DNA of 64,000 nucleotides from Hyperoodon ampullatus (Eukaryota; Chordata; Mammalia; Artiodactyla; Ziphiidae). The stretch lies in assembly GCA_949752795.1 (NCBI GenBank), contig OX457074.1:4229527-4293526 (forward strand). The letters run 5' to 3'. Under the pieces are notes generated by a model, which saw nothing but the letters and a program-made list of their open reading frames with translations, was not told the DNA's origin and did no database searches. Shown one piece after another: positions 34,236-46,679 of the stretch. The position numbers and the translations under genes were made by a program. How positions within the stretch are numbered: the stretch's first letter is position 1; each line of letters opens with the position of its first letter.

Positions 34236-34513
34236 ATTGGCTGCCGCTGTGGCCACGCGGAACCCCCAATTGGCCAGGCGGTCAGCGTTGAAGGGCCGCC
34301 CTGCGCCCATTCGCCCGCTGGTTTCAACGCCCGGGGTTGGCTGGGCGGGCAGCGGGATGGGGGCGCGGATTGGCCGAGGGGCGGGAGATTGGGGGTGAGG
34401 CCGGCCAGAGCCGGCCGCTGATTGGATTGGCCTGGTAAAGGCCGTGAGCTGAGGCCGTCTGAGCGCTGGGAGGAGGGTGGACCGAAGGTAAGACTCCTGG
34501 CCCGCTTGATTGG
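34236..34513 (-). promoter_or_regulatory. Cluster of seven CCAAT boxes (NF-Y-type) upstream of KPNB1
   Basis: ATTGG on plus (CCAAT in KPNB1's direction) occurs at 34236, 34269 (inside palindromic CCAATTGG), 34369, 34388, 34421, 34426 and 34509. Two of them are directly tandem. NF-Y binds such boxes, usually 60-100 bp upstream of TATA-less start sites. Confidence 0.7.
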
Positions 34514-34829
34514 CTGGGTTACTAGACGTTGATAGGATAGGGCACCCTAAAAAACTGGGGAGAGGAGTTTGGGTCGGGGCCTCGGAAAGGCGGGAGGTGC
34601 CCCACCGCTTTAGAAGCCCGGCGCAGTGCACGACGGGACGCCCCCGGGAAGGGGCGGAGTCGTGTCCGGGTTGCGGTTGGGAAAGCGCCGTTACTCCGAG
34701 GGGCGTGTTGAAGAGGGTTTCGCGGGCTCGAGCGGGGGAGGGGGGACCGTTAAAACCCTGCCCCGCGCCCACAGGAAGCTGCTTTAATGGCTAGGCCTAC
34801 TTGGTACCAGGCTTTCGGCTGGGAAGGAC

Positions 34830-34990
34830 CTTGAAGACCATGCGGTTCAACTTCCAATTTGCAGATGTGGAAACTGAAGCCGAGAGAGGGTATGCACCTT
34901 GTCCAAGGTTACTCAGCCGGTTAGTGGCCTTATTGGGACTGGACTCAAGCGCTCCTGACTGCTCTTGGCCTTACACGCATCTCCTCCAAG
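34830..34990. repeat. MIR-like repeat upstream of KPNB1
   Basis: Contains 'ccaaggttactcagccggtt' and 'gatgtggaaactgaagcc', eroded MIR-type core motifs. Confidence 0.5.
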
Positions 34991-35526
34991 GAGGTGAATG
35001 CTAATGCAGCTCCTTTAGACCTATTTATAGTTTGAGGCCTGTGCTGTTATAAGGTCTAACTTATGTGGTTTGGACAGTTGGATTCCTCTTACACACCCAT
35101 TCATAGCTATTAGGTACTTGAAAGACTAGAAATGTTTCATCCTGCGAACGTGGCCCTTTTATAAAGGCGCAACCGTGAACCAGAAAGAATGTGTGTACAG
35201 GCATAAAGGGTCGTGGTTCTTAGCCTTTTTTAGTTATAAGCCCTCAAAGAAACTAATGAAAGATTTTCTTAGCAAAATGAACATAAAGAAAATGTGCGTA
35301 CAGTTTCTTGACTTCCCCTTACGTTGGTACAGGGGCTCCAGATGAAGAATTTCCAGAATTGTTACATTTTCACCATATTGATCTAGGGTTAATTGGATGC
35401 AGCTAGCTTATAGAGCTCTTTACCATATAGCTTCAGCTTGTGGGGAAATTGCCCTACTCTAGCCACACTGGGAAAACCTAAGAGCAACTCTGTCCTTGTT
35501 GAGAAGTTCCAACCAAGAGTTAGGAA

Positions 35527-35642
35527 GTTTCCTGGTGGTCTAGTGGTTAGGATTCCGCGCTTTCACTGCCGTGGCCTGGGTTCAACCCCTGGCTGGGGAA
35601 CTGATATTCCGCAAGCCACGCAGCGCACACACCAAAAAGGAA
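35527..35642 (+). mobile_element. tRNA-derived SINE (type C)
   Basis: Short duplication ttaggaa (35520-35526 and 35643-35649); head 'gtttcctggtggtctagtgg'. Confidence 0.8.
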
Positions 35643-36235
35643 TTAGGAAAGGTTGGCCAGCTACCTTTATTCCTTAAAGGAAGACGAGATCTTTCTCTGC
35701 CAGAAATATCTGGAGTTCTAAAGCTGGAAGTGTGGGGACACCGTTCCTTACCCATCCTGTGCCTAGTTGATTTCCTGTGGCTTAGCGGTCCTTTTAATCT
35801 CAGCCTTTTGCTTCATCTATCAGCTGATGAAGAACTGCCCTGTGTGTGTAACTTTATTAGGAATCAATGAAGATTAAGTGAGATGACGTCCATCAAAATC
35901 TCTGTATTGTCTTTATGAGGATTACCCACACTACGAATGGTCCGCAGTTCTGTTTCACTCTAAGCCAAGTTTCTCCTGTCCTCTTATCAGTTTGCTGAGA
36001 CACCTCCTCTGCTCAACATCAGTCATGATACTACCAGTGAGAGGAAATGGATTTTTAAAGTAGCTGGAATAAAATGCTGGGAAGGTAAATGTTTTCAGCA
36101 AAGTTCCAGTCAAACATAAGGTCCTTACCGCAGCCAACTGAAATGAGTTTTTAGTTGAGCTAAGACAGGTGCTCTGTGGTCCCTATCAAAAACAGCCAAC
36201 ACTGTCATGCACTCAGCAGATGCTACTGGGCGCTG

Positions 36236-36480
36236 TAATGTGAGTGCTTAGCACTCAGATTCCAGAAACTGACTGCCTGAGTTCATAACCCAACTCTGCC
36301 ACTTCTAAGCTTGTGTGATTTTCTTTGCTTTATGTAAAGTGGGGCTAATAATTGTACCTGCCTCATACACAACTTTTAGGAGGTCTTAGTGAGTTAATAC
36401 ATGTTAAGAGCTAGTAACACTGCCTGGCATCTTGTGTATGTTGTATATACATTGGCTATTATCTGTTTAGCATGTATTTT
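36236..36480 (+). repeat. MIR element
   Basis: Clear MIR order: 'ctgcctgagttcataaccca', 'ctctgccacttctaagcttg', then 'gagttaatacatgttaagag' and 'cactgcctggcatc'. Confidence 0.75.
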
Positions 36481-38159
36481 GTATGAAGCGAGTGGTTCTT
36501 GGCCCTTGGCCTGTTAGGGAAGAAAAACTTTAATCAGTTAATCTCACACAGATGTAAAGTTGTAAAAGTGAGAGCTACCAAAGAATGACCCAGCCAGGAG
36601 GCTCAGGGAAAGCGTACTTGAGAAAGGGAAGAGTTAATCCAGGTGGAGAAGGGAAGAACAAACATGTGCAAAGGCCCTGTGGTGGGAGGGAGCTCGGGGA
36701 TTATAAGAAACTGCAAGAAAGCTGGCACACCCAAAATACAGGGAACAAGGGATTGAGCTAAAGCTAGAGTGTTGAGTAAGGGAAAGACCATGTGAGAGCC
36801 TGGCATGCCACTGCTTTTGTCTACATCCTAAGACCAGAGGGCAGCTACTCAAAGGTTTTAAAAAGGTCTTTGATTGCAACGTGAAGATTAAGACTGGAAA
36901 GAGAGGAGCAGATGCAAGGACACCAGCTAGGAGGCCGTTGCAGTAAAATCCAGGTACGAGCTGAGACTCGTAGAAAGGAGAAGGGTAGAGGGAATAGTGG
37001 AAACAGAGGTAGGCATTGAACCTGGTAACTGATTGGAAGGAGAGGGAGGTGTCACTGGTGCCTGCTAGATTTCCGGATGGTGATGCCCTTTGCAGTGTTT
37101 CCCAAGTAGGAGGAACTGGAGGCCACGTGGTTTAGTGAATGTGGAGGGGTACACAGGGGCTTCAGGTTGTATTTCTTGAGCTGTGTATGGAGTCCATGGA
37201 TTTTAATATGCTATCCTCTATAACAGGAATATTCATGGCCAATGAACACATTCTGAAATTAAAGAGAGAAGGTGGGTTTCAGTCTTACTCTGCCACTTCC
37301 TGCTGTCTGATCCTGAGCAAGTTAACTTAACGTCTTAGTCTTGTGAAATGGGAGAATCTCTGCCATACCATTGGGTGATCTGAGCATGGATGGGAGTTGG
37401 GAAAGTGCTCGGTGCAAGTGTCTTATGACGGGAGATGTTCACCAGTATCTGTTGAACAATGAATTGGTGAATGGATGAGATCAGATGGCATTCTCCAGCT
37501 CAGTCCCCCTACTAACCCATGGTGCTTATGTGTGAGGAGACTGGCTGCGAGGGGAGAAGCAATCACGCTATGACCTGATGCCTTTTCCTCCTGAGCAAGA
37601 CTGGCTGACCTCAGAGGGGTACATGCAACTCGTCCTTATGGCCCGTGAGAAGTGATGGTCTAGCTTTGTAAAAGGCGCTTTAAAACTTAACTTCACCGTC
37701 TTTTCCAGTGTTATCCACACTAGCACCCATGTGTACCATTGGTCCGATCAAGCCGGTCATATAATTTCATCCTGCATAAGTGCTCAGCACTATCCTAGGC
37801 CTGTCCCCTGCCCAGGTTCCCTCCTCGTCTCTCCCAGTCTTCAAGTCATGCACAAGTTTGTTTCTTTGTTCATTCATTCAACTACATGAATTTATTAGAT
37901 GTACCCCCGCACCTCCCAGGTTATTTCAGGTATAACATGGGGGTGTGATAAAGTCCATAAGAAAGGTTCAAACCAAATGCTCTCATGGAGCTAAAATATC
38001 AGAGGAGGAGGAGAGATTTTTTTCCTGACTTGTGAGAGTACTTAGTAGACAAGGGGGCTTTGAGCTGAACCTTGAAGGACTGGAGAACTTTGTAAATAGA
38101 GAGTTTGCAATGAAGCCTTCTGTAACTAAGGTAGTGCACTTTTATATATTCACTTACTA

Positions 38160-38500
38160 ACAGCGTGATCTTGGGAATGTTTATTTGATATCTTTGTGTC
38201 TCAGTTTCCTCATCTGTAAAATGGAGATAATAGTTTTAGCCAGGGTTGGCTTATAGGTGTGAGACCTATACAGTCACACAGGTGCTTAGAAATGCTGGCC
38301 CCTCACTTGGTTTAATGCTCTGCTGTCACCATGTTGAAATTCTTAATAATTTTTGAACAAGGGGCCCTGCAAATTGTGTCCTGATCTTGCCTTGTAGGAT
38401 TATTGCAAAGTCCTAAGAAGTTAATACACGTACATTTCTTAGAACAGTGAGGGCCTGGCATATGATGGGGGTTCAGTAAGTGCTAGCTGTTATTATTATT
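38160..38500 (+). repeat. MIR element, interrupted
   Basis: Has 'ctcagtttcctcatctgtaa' and, after about 130 bp of unrelated sequence, 'gggcctggcatatgatgggg'. Confidence 0.7.
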
Positions 38501-38574
38501 ATTCTCTGAACTCTTATTACAGTGTAGCTCACAGTATACCTCATAGTTTATATAGCATTTAAATAACCAACAGA

Positions 38575-38791
38575 TTTTTTTTTTTTTTTTTTTTTTTTAG
38601 CGGTACGCGGGCCTCTCACCATTGTGGCCTCTCCCGTTGCAGAGCACAGGCTCCGGACGTGCTGGCTCAGCGGCCATGGCTCACAGGCCCAGCCGCTCCG
38701 CGGCATGTGGGATCTTCCCGGACTGGGGCACGAACCCGTGTCCCCTGCATCGGCAGGCGGACTCTCAACCACTGCGCCACCAGGGAAGCCC
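38575..38791 (-). mobile_element. CHR-type SINE (type A)
   Basis: An inverted copy with a 25-base poly-T at 38575-38599; target duplication not clear. Confidence 0.92.
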
Positions 38792-38844
38792 TGAACAGGC
38801 AAGTTTTAAACCACGGGCATTAACTCCAGGGAGGTCATGTGGGA

Positions 38845-39030
38845 TAGAGGCAAAAAGCTTGGCACTGGAGTTGGTCAGGCTGGGGTTCAAGTTCTGCCAT
38901 CTACTAGCTCTGTTACTTTGCACAAGTTACTTAGCTTCTCAGTTTCCTCATTTGTAAACATTAAAACCATACTTTAACGATTAAATTTTAAGATGGTTGA
39001 AAAGCTGAGCACATAGTGGACACTTAATTA
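38845..39030 (+). repeat. MIR element
   Basis: Motifs 'ggggttcaagttctgccatc' and 'ctcagtttcctcatttgtaa' in MIR order. Confidence 0.75.
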
Positions 39031-39455
39031 TGGGTTTTTTTCTCTAGAAGGGGGAGATGGTATCCCAGGAAGGGGCAGTCAAAGAGGGCTTCCTGGAGGA
39101 GAGGATAATCCACCCCCATACAACCGGCATGGTTTGGATGGGGAGAAAATCCTCTGATTACACACTCTAGCAACAGCCAAGATATTAGCTGAATATTAGA
39201 GGAATGCTAAGTCACAAAGTAATTGATGGGATTTAGCGGCTGATGAGAGACAGAGGAGAGAGAAGAATGAAAGGTGAGTTCTAGGTCTCCAGCCTTGAGT
39301 ATTTTTGAGAGTAATCATTTTAAAAACAAGATCACGTATAGGAGCTGAGTTGGTGCAGGACGGTGGGGTAGAGGTTAGGGGAGGGGTCGTGTGTGTCCAG
39401 TTTTAGAAACATTTAGTCTTTCAGGTCAGAAGGGGACAATCAAGGGAAACTGTAC

Positions 39456-39586
39456 TTTTTTTTTTTTTTTTTTTTTGGCTGGACCGCCCAGCTTGACGGA
39501 TCTTAGTTCCCTGACCAGAGATTGAAGCCGGGCCCCTGGCATTGGAAGCTCTGGGTCCTAACCAGTGGACCACCAGGGAATTCCCA
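39456..39586 (-). mobile_element. tRNA-derived SINE (type C)
   Basis: A 10 bp duplication, gaaactgtac (39446-39455 and 39587-39596); poly-T at its left edge. Confidence 0.88.
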
Positions 39587-39841
39587 GAAACTGTACATTC
39601 TTGATTGGGATTTGGGAGAAAGGCTGGTGCTTGGGAAAGAAGAAGCTAGAAGTCAGTAGATCAGAAACAATCACTGAGCTCCCAAGGATAAATTATGTCT
39701 TAACATTCTGTAAAGAGAGAAAGAAAAGCAAAAGATTTTGGAACTGGAAATGGGGTTTCAAACTAGTAGGCACTAAAAGTGAGAGGGAGAAAAGAAGGAA
39801 GAGCAGAGGTAGAAAAAGAAGTGGGAGAGTGGACTGTTCAT

Positions 39842-40290
39842 AGGTATGGTGGTCTGAATAATGTTCCCCAAAAGGTGTCCACGTGCTAATCCCTGGAACC
39901 CAAGAATATGTTACTTTACCTGGCAAAAGGGACTTTGCAGCTGTGATTAAATTAAGGATTTTGCGATGGGGAGATTATCCTGGATTGTCTGGGTGGACCC
40001 AGTGTAGTCACAAAGGTCCTTAGAAGAAGGAGACAGGAGGATAAGGGTCAGAAAAGGAGATGTGATGACAGAGGTAAAAGCCTGAGTGATGTGGGGCCAT
40101 GAGCCAGGGAATGTTGGCAGCCTCTGGAAGCTGGAAGAGGCAAGGAACAGATTCTGCCTTAGGGCTTCCAAAAGGAACACAGTTCTGACTCATTTTAGAC
40201 TTCTTTCAGAACTGTAAGAGAATAAATTTGTGTTGCTCTAAGCACTAAGATTGTAGTAATTTGTTACAGTAGTGATAGGAAACTACTGCA
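39842..40290 (+). mobile_element. MLT1-type solo LTR (ERVL-MaLR)
   Basis: Starts 'ggtggtctgaataatgttcc', passes 'gggactttgcagctgtgatt' and 'aaggtccttagaag', and ends 'tttgttacagtagtgatagg'. No internal region adjoins it. Confidence 0.75.
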
Positions 40291-40407
40291 GTGGTTAACA
40301 ACTGAAAACAACCTAAATACCTAACAGTGATGGATTGGTTAAACAAGTTACAATACATTAGTATGATGGACTATTATAATTGTAGTTAGCCATTAAAAAT
40401 TATGCTG

Positions 40408-41531
40408 CAGCAAAGGAAACCATAAACAAGACCAAAAGACAACCCTCAGAATGGGAGAAAATATTTGCAAATGAAGCAACTGACAAAGGATTAATCTCCA
40501 AAATTTATAAGCAGCTCATGCAGCTCAATAACAAAAAAACAAACAACCCAATCCAAAAATGGGCAGAAGACCTAAATAGACAATTCTCCAAAGAAGATAT
40601 ACAAACTGCCAACAAACACATGAAAGAATGCTCAACACCATTAATCATTAGAGAAATGCAAATCAAAACTACAGTGAGATATCATCTCACACCAGTCAGA
40701 ATGACCATCATCAAAAATCTAGAAACAATAAATGCTGGAGAGGCTGTGGAGAAAACGAAACACTCTTGCACTGCTGGTGGGAATGTGAATTGGTACAGCC
40801 ACTATGGAGAACAGTATGGAGGTTCCTTAAAAAACTACAAATAGAACTACCATATGACCCAGCAATCCCACTACTGGGCATATACCCTGAGAAAACCATA
40901 ATTCAAAAAGAGTCATGTACCAAAATGTTTATTGCAGCTCTATTTACAATAGCCCGGAGATGGAAACAACCTAAGTGTCCATCATCGGATGAATGGATAA
41001 AGAAGATGTGGCACATATATACAATAGAATATTACTCAGTCATAAAAAGAAAGGAAATTGAGCTCTTTGTAATGAGGTGGATAGACCTAGAGTCTGTCAT
41101 ACAGAGTGAAGTAAGTCAGAAAGAGAAAGACAAATACCGTATGCTAACACACATATATGGAATTTAAGAAGAAAAAAATGTCATGAAGAACCTAGGGGTA
41201 AAACAGAAATAAAGACACAGACCTACTAGAGAATGGACTTGAGGATATGGGGAGGGGGAAGGGTAAGCTGTGACAAAGCGAAAGGGAGGCATGGACATAT
41301 ATACACTACCAAACGTAAGGTAGCTAGCTAGTGGGAAGCAACCGCGTAGCACAGGGAGATCAGCTCGGTGCTTTGTGACCGCCTGGAGGGGTGGGATAGG
41401 GAGGGTGGGAGGGAGATGCAAGAGGGAGGGGATATGGGAACATACGTATATGTATAACTGATTCACTTTGTTATAAAGCAGAAACTAACACACCATTGTT
41501 AAGCAATTACACTCCAATAAAGATGTAAAAA
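40408..41531 (+). mobile_element. 5'-truncated L1 (ORF2 3' end plus 3'UTR)
   Basis: Flanked by a 13 bp duplication, aaaaattatgctg (40395-40407 and 41532-41544). ORF2 C-terminal sequence is split over two overlapping frames (40518-40844 and 40766-41167), so at least one frameshift is present. A 3'UTR and poly-A follow. Incapable of movement. Confidence 0.93.
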
Positions 41532-41863
41532 AAAAATTATGCTGTAGAAGATAATTTAATCGTGTGGGAGATGTTCATAGTAGATTGCGAAGTACAGAAA
41601 ACAGGTTAAAATATTGTAGGTATTTATGTGGAAAATTCATCAAGAGGTACACCTAAGAGTCATGCATTTTTTGCACTGACTGTATGTATGGTATACCTCA
41701 AAAAAGTTTTGCAGATTACACATAGATGTCCTGTTTGGTTCAAAGAAGGGAAGCATGTATTATACCTGTGTATTCATGAATAGGGAAAAGACTGGGAATG
41801 TATAAACCAAATGTTAATAATGGCTGTCTCTGGGTGGTAGGATTACAGATGATTTTTATATTC

Positions 41864-42091
41864 TTTTTTTTTTTTTTTTTTTTTTGCGGTACGCGGGCCT
41901 CTCACTGCGGCGGCCCCTCCCGTCGCGGAGCACAGGCTCCGGACACGCAAGCCCAGCGGCCACGGCTCACGGGCCCACGGGCCCACGGGCCTAGCCGCTC
42001 CGCGGCACGTGGGATCCCCCCAGACCAGGGCACGAACCCGCCCCCCGCACCGGCAGGCGGACCCCCAACCACTGCGCCACCAGGGAAGCCC
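41864..42091 (-). mobile_element. CHR-type SINE (type A), GC-rich variant
   Basis: Duplication tatattc (41857-41863 and 42092-42098). It has an internal triplication, 'gggcccac' x3 near 41970-41990, and unusually many C residues. Confidence 0.9.
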
Positions 42092-42314
42092 TATATTCAT
42101 TTTTTATTCTTCTCTGTGTATTCCAATTTTTCTTCAGTGAACAAGTATTACTTTTTTGATCAAAAAATATATTTAAAAAATTAGTTTTTAAAAATCAAGG
42201 GAAAGGGGTAGGGAGAAAGTCTGGAGAAGGATTTGCAAGCTCAAGGGCAAGGGCCCTGCAGCACCTGACACAACCAAGCCTCTATAAACAATTTTCTGAA
42301 AATAAGGTGATTTT

Positions 42315-42445
42315 ATTTTGGCCGGGGTACCAGGGTCATGCTGCATGGCATGTGGGATCTTAGTTCCCTGACACGGGATCGAATCCTTGCCCCCTGCATT
42401 GGAAGCACAGAGTCTTAACCACCGGACTGCCAGGGAAGTCCCAAT
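42315..42445 (-). mobile_element. tRNA-derived SINE (type C)
   Basis: A 10 bp duplication, aggtgatttt (42305-42314 and 42446-42455). Confidence 0.88.
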
Positions 42446-43013
42446 AGGTGATTTTTTAAAAACTTGTATCCCCCCCACCCCAAAGCAGAAAAGGACTCAG
42501 TATTGGGGACATAGAAGGAAGAAGAAGAAGAAAAAAGGCAAAAATACAGAGATAAAAGCTTCCTGGATCCTGAGTTAGGAGGGCCTCCAAGAGGTACGAA
42601 GGAAGTAGAGCAGATTGTCTAGTCTTAACCCTGCCCCCTTCTGTGTTTGTCAAAGAGTCTGGAGACAGACCAGACACCCTCAGCCATTTTCTCCTTTCAT
42701 TATTCATTTATTCAATCATCCTTTATTTTCTTTCTTTGTGCTTTTTCTAATTATCAAAGTAATACATGCTTCTCACTGGAGAAGTTTGAAAAGCATGAAG
42801 AGTTAAGCAGAAATCACCTGTAATCCCAAATTATATCCACCACTGAAATATTGGCATACTTCTCAACGTAGTTCCATTTTAAATGAAAATTGAAGTATTA
42901 TTATGTAACATTTTTGTCATCACCACCCCACCCCACCCCGCCAGAAAAAAATGTACTTGCAAGAATTTTAAATTGGTTCAACTCATTGTCAGGTCTCATT
43001 AAAAATTAGTATG

Positions 43014-43215
43014 GGGGCTTCCCTGGTGGTGCAGTGGTTGAGTGTCTGCCTGCCGATGCAGGGGACGCGGATTCTTGCCCTGGTCCAGGAAGATCCCACG
43101 TGCCGCGGAGCAGCTGGGCCCGTGAGCCATGGCCGCTGAGCCTGCGTGTCCGGAGCCTGTGCTCCGCAACGGGAGAGGCCCCAACAGTGAGAGGCCCGCG
43201 TACCGCAAAAAAAAA
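43014..43215 (+). mobile_element. CHR-type SINE (type A)
   Basis: A perfect 13 bp duplication, aaaaattagtatg (43001-43013 and 43216-43228). Confidence 0.93.
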
Positions 43216-43479
43216 AAAAATTAGTATGAACTAAACATACTGGCTGGCTCTGAATGGGTTTTCATACTGGTAGCGCAATGGAGAAGTAAGTGAAGCCTTT
43301 TAACGTTGACTTAAGCTTTTAAAAAAGTACCAATAGAAAAAGGTAAAAATTGAAAATGATTGAAGTACGCCCAGTGGGTCACAAACCCTGAGGATCACTG
43401 AGGCCTCTCTTCCTGGCCAGGTGTTACAGGGAATCCTGTGTTCTGGGCCAGCACTCCTCTAATCTTTCTGTTCTTTTTT

Positions 43480-44290
43480 TCTTTATTTAATTGAGTACAT
43501 ACTCAATTTTGATTATCTGCTTTGTTGTTTTGGGGAAAACCCAGCTGTCTTCCTGTTGTGTGTCTCCTTTATTCTCACAACAGTTTCTGACATCAGATAT
43601 ATGGGGATTTTCCCCCACCAAGCAGTTCTCTGATACTGAGGGTCAATTTAACTCAATTCTGACACTGTCTACCTGGAGATAGATCCCACAGGTTAAGGGC
43701 GCAGTCCCATGAGACTGCCCCCCGCTTCAGATGCCAATTATAAGTAGCAGGCCCCCAGGTTACCCAGAACTTGTCCGACTTGGCTACAAATCTGAGGCCT
43801 CCATGACCTCCTTGGGGTCTATTTATTTGCTAGAGCGGTTCACAAAACTCAGGGAAACACATTTACCAGTTTATTAAAGGATATGATAAAGGATACAGAT
43901 GAACAGCCAGATGAGGAGATACATACATAAGGTGAAGTCTGGGAGGGTCTGAGCACAGGAGCTGCTGTCCCCATGGAGTTGGGGTGCATCACCCCCCAGG
44001 CATTCACTCACCTGGAAGCTCCCAAACCCCCCCTACTATTAGGATTTTTATAGGGGTTTCCTCATGTAGGCATGATCAATTACTAACTCCATTTCCAGCC
44101 CCTCTCCCCTCTTTAGAGAAGCTGGGGGTAAGAGGCAGGCTGAAAATTCCAAGCTTCTAATTATGGCTCGGTGTTTCTGGTGACCAGCGACCATCCAGGA
44201 GCCCAGCGAGAGTCACCTTATTAGAACAAAAGATGCTCCTAGTATTAGCGCTGGAAATTTACAAGGTTTCAGGAGCCCTGTGTCAGGGAT
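43480..44290 (-). mobile_element. Ancient LTR-like repeat, family uncertain
   Basis: Contains segments I associate with an old endogenous-retrovirus LTR ('ggttcacaaaactcagggaa', 'gagtcaccttattagaacaa'). No viral coding region is present; strand and family are tentative. Confidence 0.45.
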
Positions 44291-44404
44291 GGGGTAAATG
44301 TGCCAGGAACCGGGGGCAGAGATGAACATATATATGTTTTTTCTGTTATCTCACATTTGTACATTTTGTATACACGTATCTTTTGTCCCCTATTAGACTA
44401 TGAC

Positions 44405-44630
44405 TCGAGGTTTCTCAGCCTTGGTGCCATTAGTACTTTGGACCAAATACTTCTTTGTCGTGGGGAGCTATCCTGTGCACTGCAGGATTCTTTAGCAGTA
44501 TCCTTGCCAGCAGCACACCCCCTCAAACGCTGACGATCAGAAAAGTCTCTCCAGATCTTGCTAATTTTCCCCTCGTGGCAAACATCCCTCTCCTACTCTT
44601 GCAGTTGAGAACCACCGCTCCTTGAGGTCA
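44405..44630. mobile_element. Non-autonomous hAT element, MER20-like
   Basis: Inverted ends 'ggtttctcagccttgg' and 'gcagttgagaaccaccg', with the interior motif 'ggagctatcctgtgcactgc'. Confidence 0.6.
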
Positions 44631-44689
44631 GATGTTTTATAAATTCTATGTTCCACATGGTAAGTTTATTGTCCAAACAGTATCATTGC

Positions 44690-44935
44690 CTCATAAGAAT
44701 AACAGCTAATACTTAGAAAGCCCTTACTCTTTGTACTGTTCTAAGCTCTTTACATATATTAACTCATTTAATCTTCACAACAGCCCTATGAGATAGGTAC
44801 TATTATTATGCCCTTTTTATAGTCAAGAAACTAAGGCTCAAAAGAGGTTAGGTAAGTTGTTCAAGGTCACCCACCTGGGAAGTAACACCTGGGATTTGCC
44901 TAACCCAGGCAGTCCAGCTGCAGATTCTGGGCTCT
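44690..44935 (-). repeat. MIR-type repeat
   Basis: 'taatcttcacaacagcccta', 'agaaactaaggctc' and 'gttcaaggtcaccc' occur in the usual order. Confidence 0.65.
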
Positions 44936-45003
44936 CAACCATTTTGCTGTCTACTGCTGTTAAATACAAAGAAAAAAATTAACTCATTAAAAAAAAAGGG
45001 GGG

Positions 45004-45124
45004 GGAATTCCCTAGCGGTCCAGTGGTTAGGATTCCCCTCTCCCTTGCTCCCAGGGAGCAAGGGTTCAGTCCCTGGTCAGGAAACTAGGATCCCGCATGC
45101 CGCGTGGCCAGAAGGAAAAAAAAG
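45004..45124 (+). mobile_element. tRNA-derived SINE (type C)
   Basis: Head 'gaattccctagcggtccagt', A-rich tail; carries a small internal duplication of 'gctcccagggagca' type. Confidence 0.82.
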
Positions 45125-45681
45125 CCGAACATTGTCCCTCTTCCCACAGAATTTGCATAGGCAAACACATGGTAAAAATGAAATTTTCTATTCTGCTGTT
45201 TTCACAGAACATAATAGAGCAACGCATTTTGCCATGTTGCTAAAATTTTATCAATTGTTTGAATGGCTACATCATATTCTGTCAAGAAGATAGACAATAA
45301 CATGACCAGTCCCTTCTTATTGGGCATTTTGATTATTGCAGGTATTTCATTTGAAACATTATAATCAATTTTTAAAGTATAATTTACAGACAATAAAGTG
45401 CATCCATTTTAAGGGTACAGTTTGATAAATTTTGACAAAGGTATAAACCCATGCTATGACCAAAACAAGATACAGGACATTTTCATCGCCTTTGTTTCTT
45501 TCTGTAGTGGCATGCTGAAGCTGGCTAGTACCAGCTCAGGAGAACCAATTTTATGTACATCTCTTCTCAAATCTACATTTAGTGATATCACATTAGTAGC
45601 TCCAAATTGACCAGGGTGGGAGTATTTACACCACAGAAATTGGTAAAGCGCCACAAATTAGGGCTTTAAAACTTTTTTTTA

Positions 45682-45897
45682 GGGCTTCCCTGGTGGCGCA
45701 GTGGTTGAGAGTCTGCCTGCCGCTGCAGGGGACACGGGTTCGTGCCCTGGTCCGGGAAGATCCCACATGCCGCGGAGCGGCTAGGCCTGTGAGCCATGGC
45801 CGCTGAGCCTGCGTGTCCAGAGTCTGTGCTCCACAACGGGAGAGGCCACAACAGTGAGAGAGGCCTGCGTACCGCAAAAAAAAAAAAAAAAAAAAAA
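45682..45897 (+). mobile_element. CHR-type SINE (type A)
   Basis: Complete form with a 23-base poly-A tail; inserted in an old L1. Confidence 0.92.
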
Positions 45898-46008
45898 TTA
45901 GAACCAGTTTACCAGTACCACAGCTTATGCCTCTTTGCAGTCAACCCTCCATCTTACAACCATAGTCTGCTTTCTGCCATCTTTCTTTTGCATTTTTAAA
46001 GGACTCTA

Positions 46009-46133
46009 GGGACTTCCCTGGTGGTCCAGTAGTTAAGATTCTGTGCTTCCAACGCAGGGGGCACAGGTTTGATCCCTGGTCAGGGAAATAAGACCCCACA
46101 TGCTGCTCGGCGTGGCCAAAAAAAAAAAAAAAA
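46009..46133 (+). mobile_element. tRNA-derived SINE (type C)
   Basis: Head 'gggacttccctggtggtcca', tail 'gcgtggcc' plus poly-A; inserted in the same old L1. Confidence 0.87.
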
Positions 46134-46679
46134 GAATTCTATAAATAAAATCATGCAGCATATACTCTTTTGTGCCTAGCTTCTTTTGCTCAGCGTTTTT
46201 TTGTTTGTTTGTTTGTTTTGAGATTCATCAGCATTGTTGCACATAGCAATAATTCATTCCTTTTTGTTGTATTCCATTGTATGGATATACAACTTGGCCA
46301 CAGCCTTTATTTTGGTTTCCACAGGAAGGAACAGGTGAAGCTGGGTAAGCAGGGTTAGGATTGGCTAGTTTAATAATTTCAGTGGACATTGGGGCATAGG
46401 GACTGTCTCTAGTTGTCTGGTATCTGGCCCTGGGGTGATGAGGGCAGAGGAACAGTGACTCTGATTGTGAGAGCCTGATAAAGTAGGTGGTTGGAGTAAG
46501 GGTTTTGGATCGGTTGGTTTATATATAAAAGGTGCACTGGCAGGAGAATGGTTTACTATCTCTAAGAATTGGCTAGTGTTGGGAGGGCCAGTCTGTCCAG
46601 GGCTAGCAAAGCCCCAAGATGTCAAATACAGAAAATTTTTTAAAACACGGTTAATATACCTTGTTGAAAGGTTAATCTA

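Larger units (their letters stand above)
45360..46320 (-). mobile_element. Old L1 fragment, broken by two SINEs
   Basis: Inverted worn L1 3' sequence ('tttgataaattttgacaaag', 'tattccattgtatggatata') resumes on both sides of the SINEs at 45682-45897 and 46009-46133. Confidence 0.7.

Noticed and set aside
40518..41167. Two overlapping ORFs resembling a protein-coding gene
   Set aside because: They are the broken C-terminal part of L1 ORF2 in a truncated element flanked by a target duplication.
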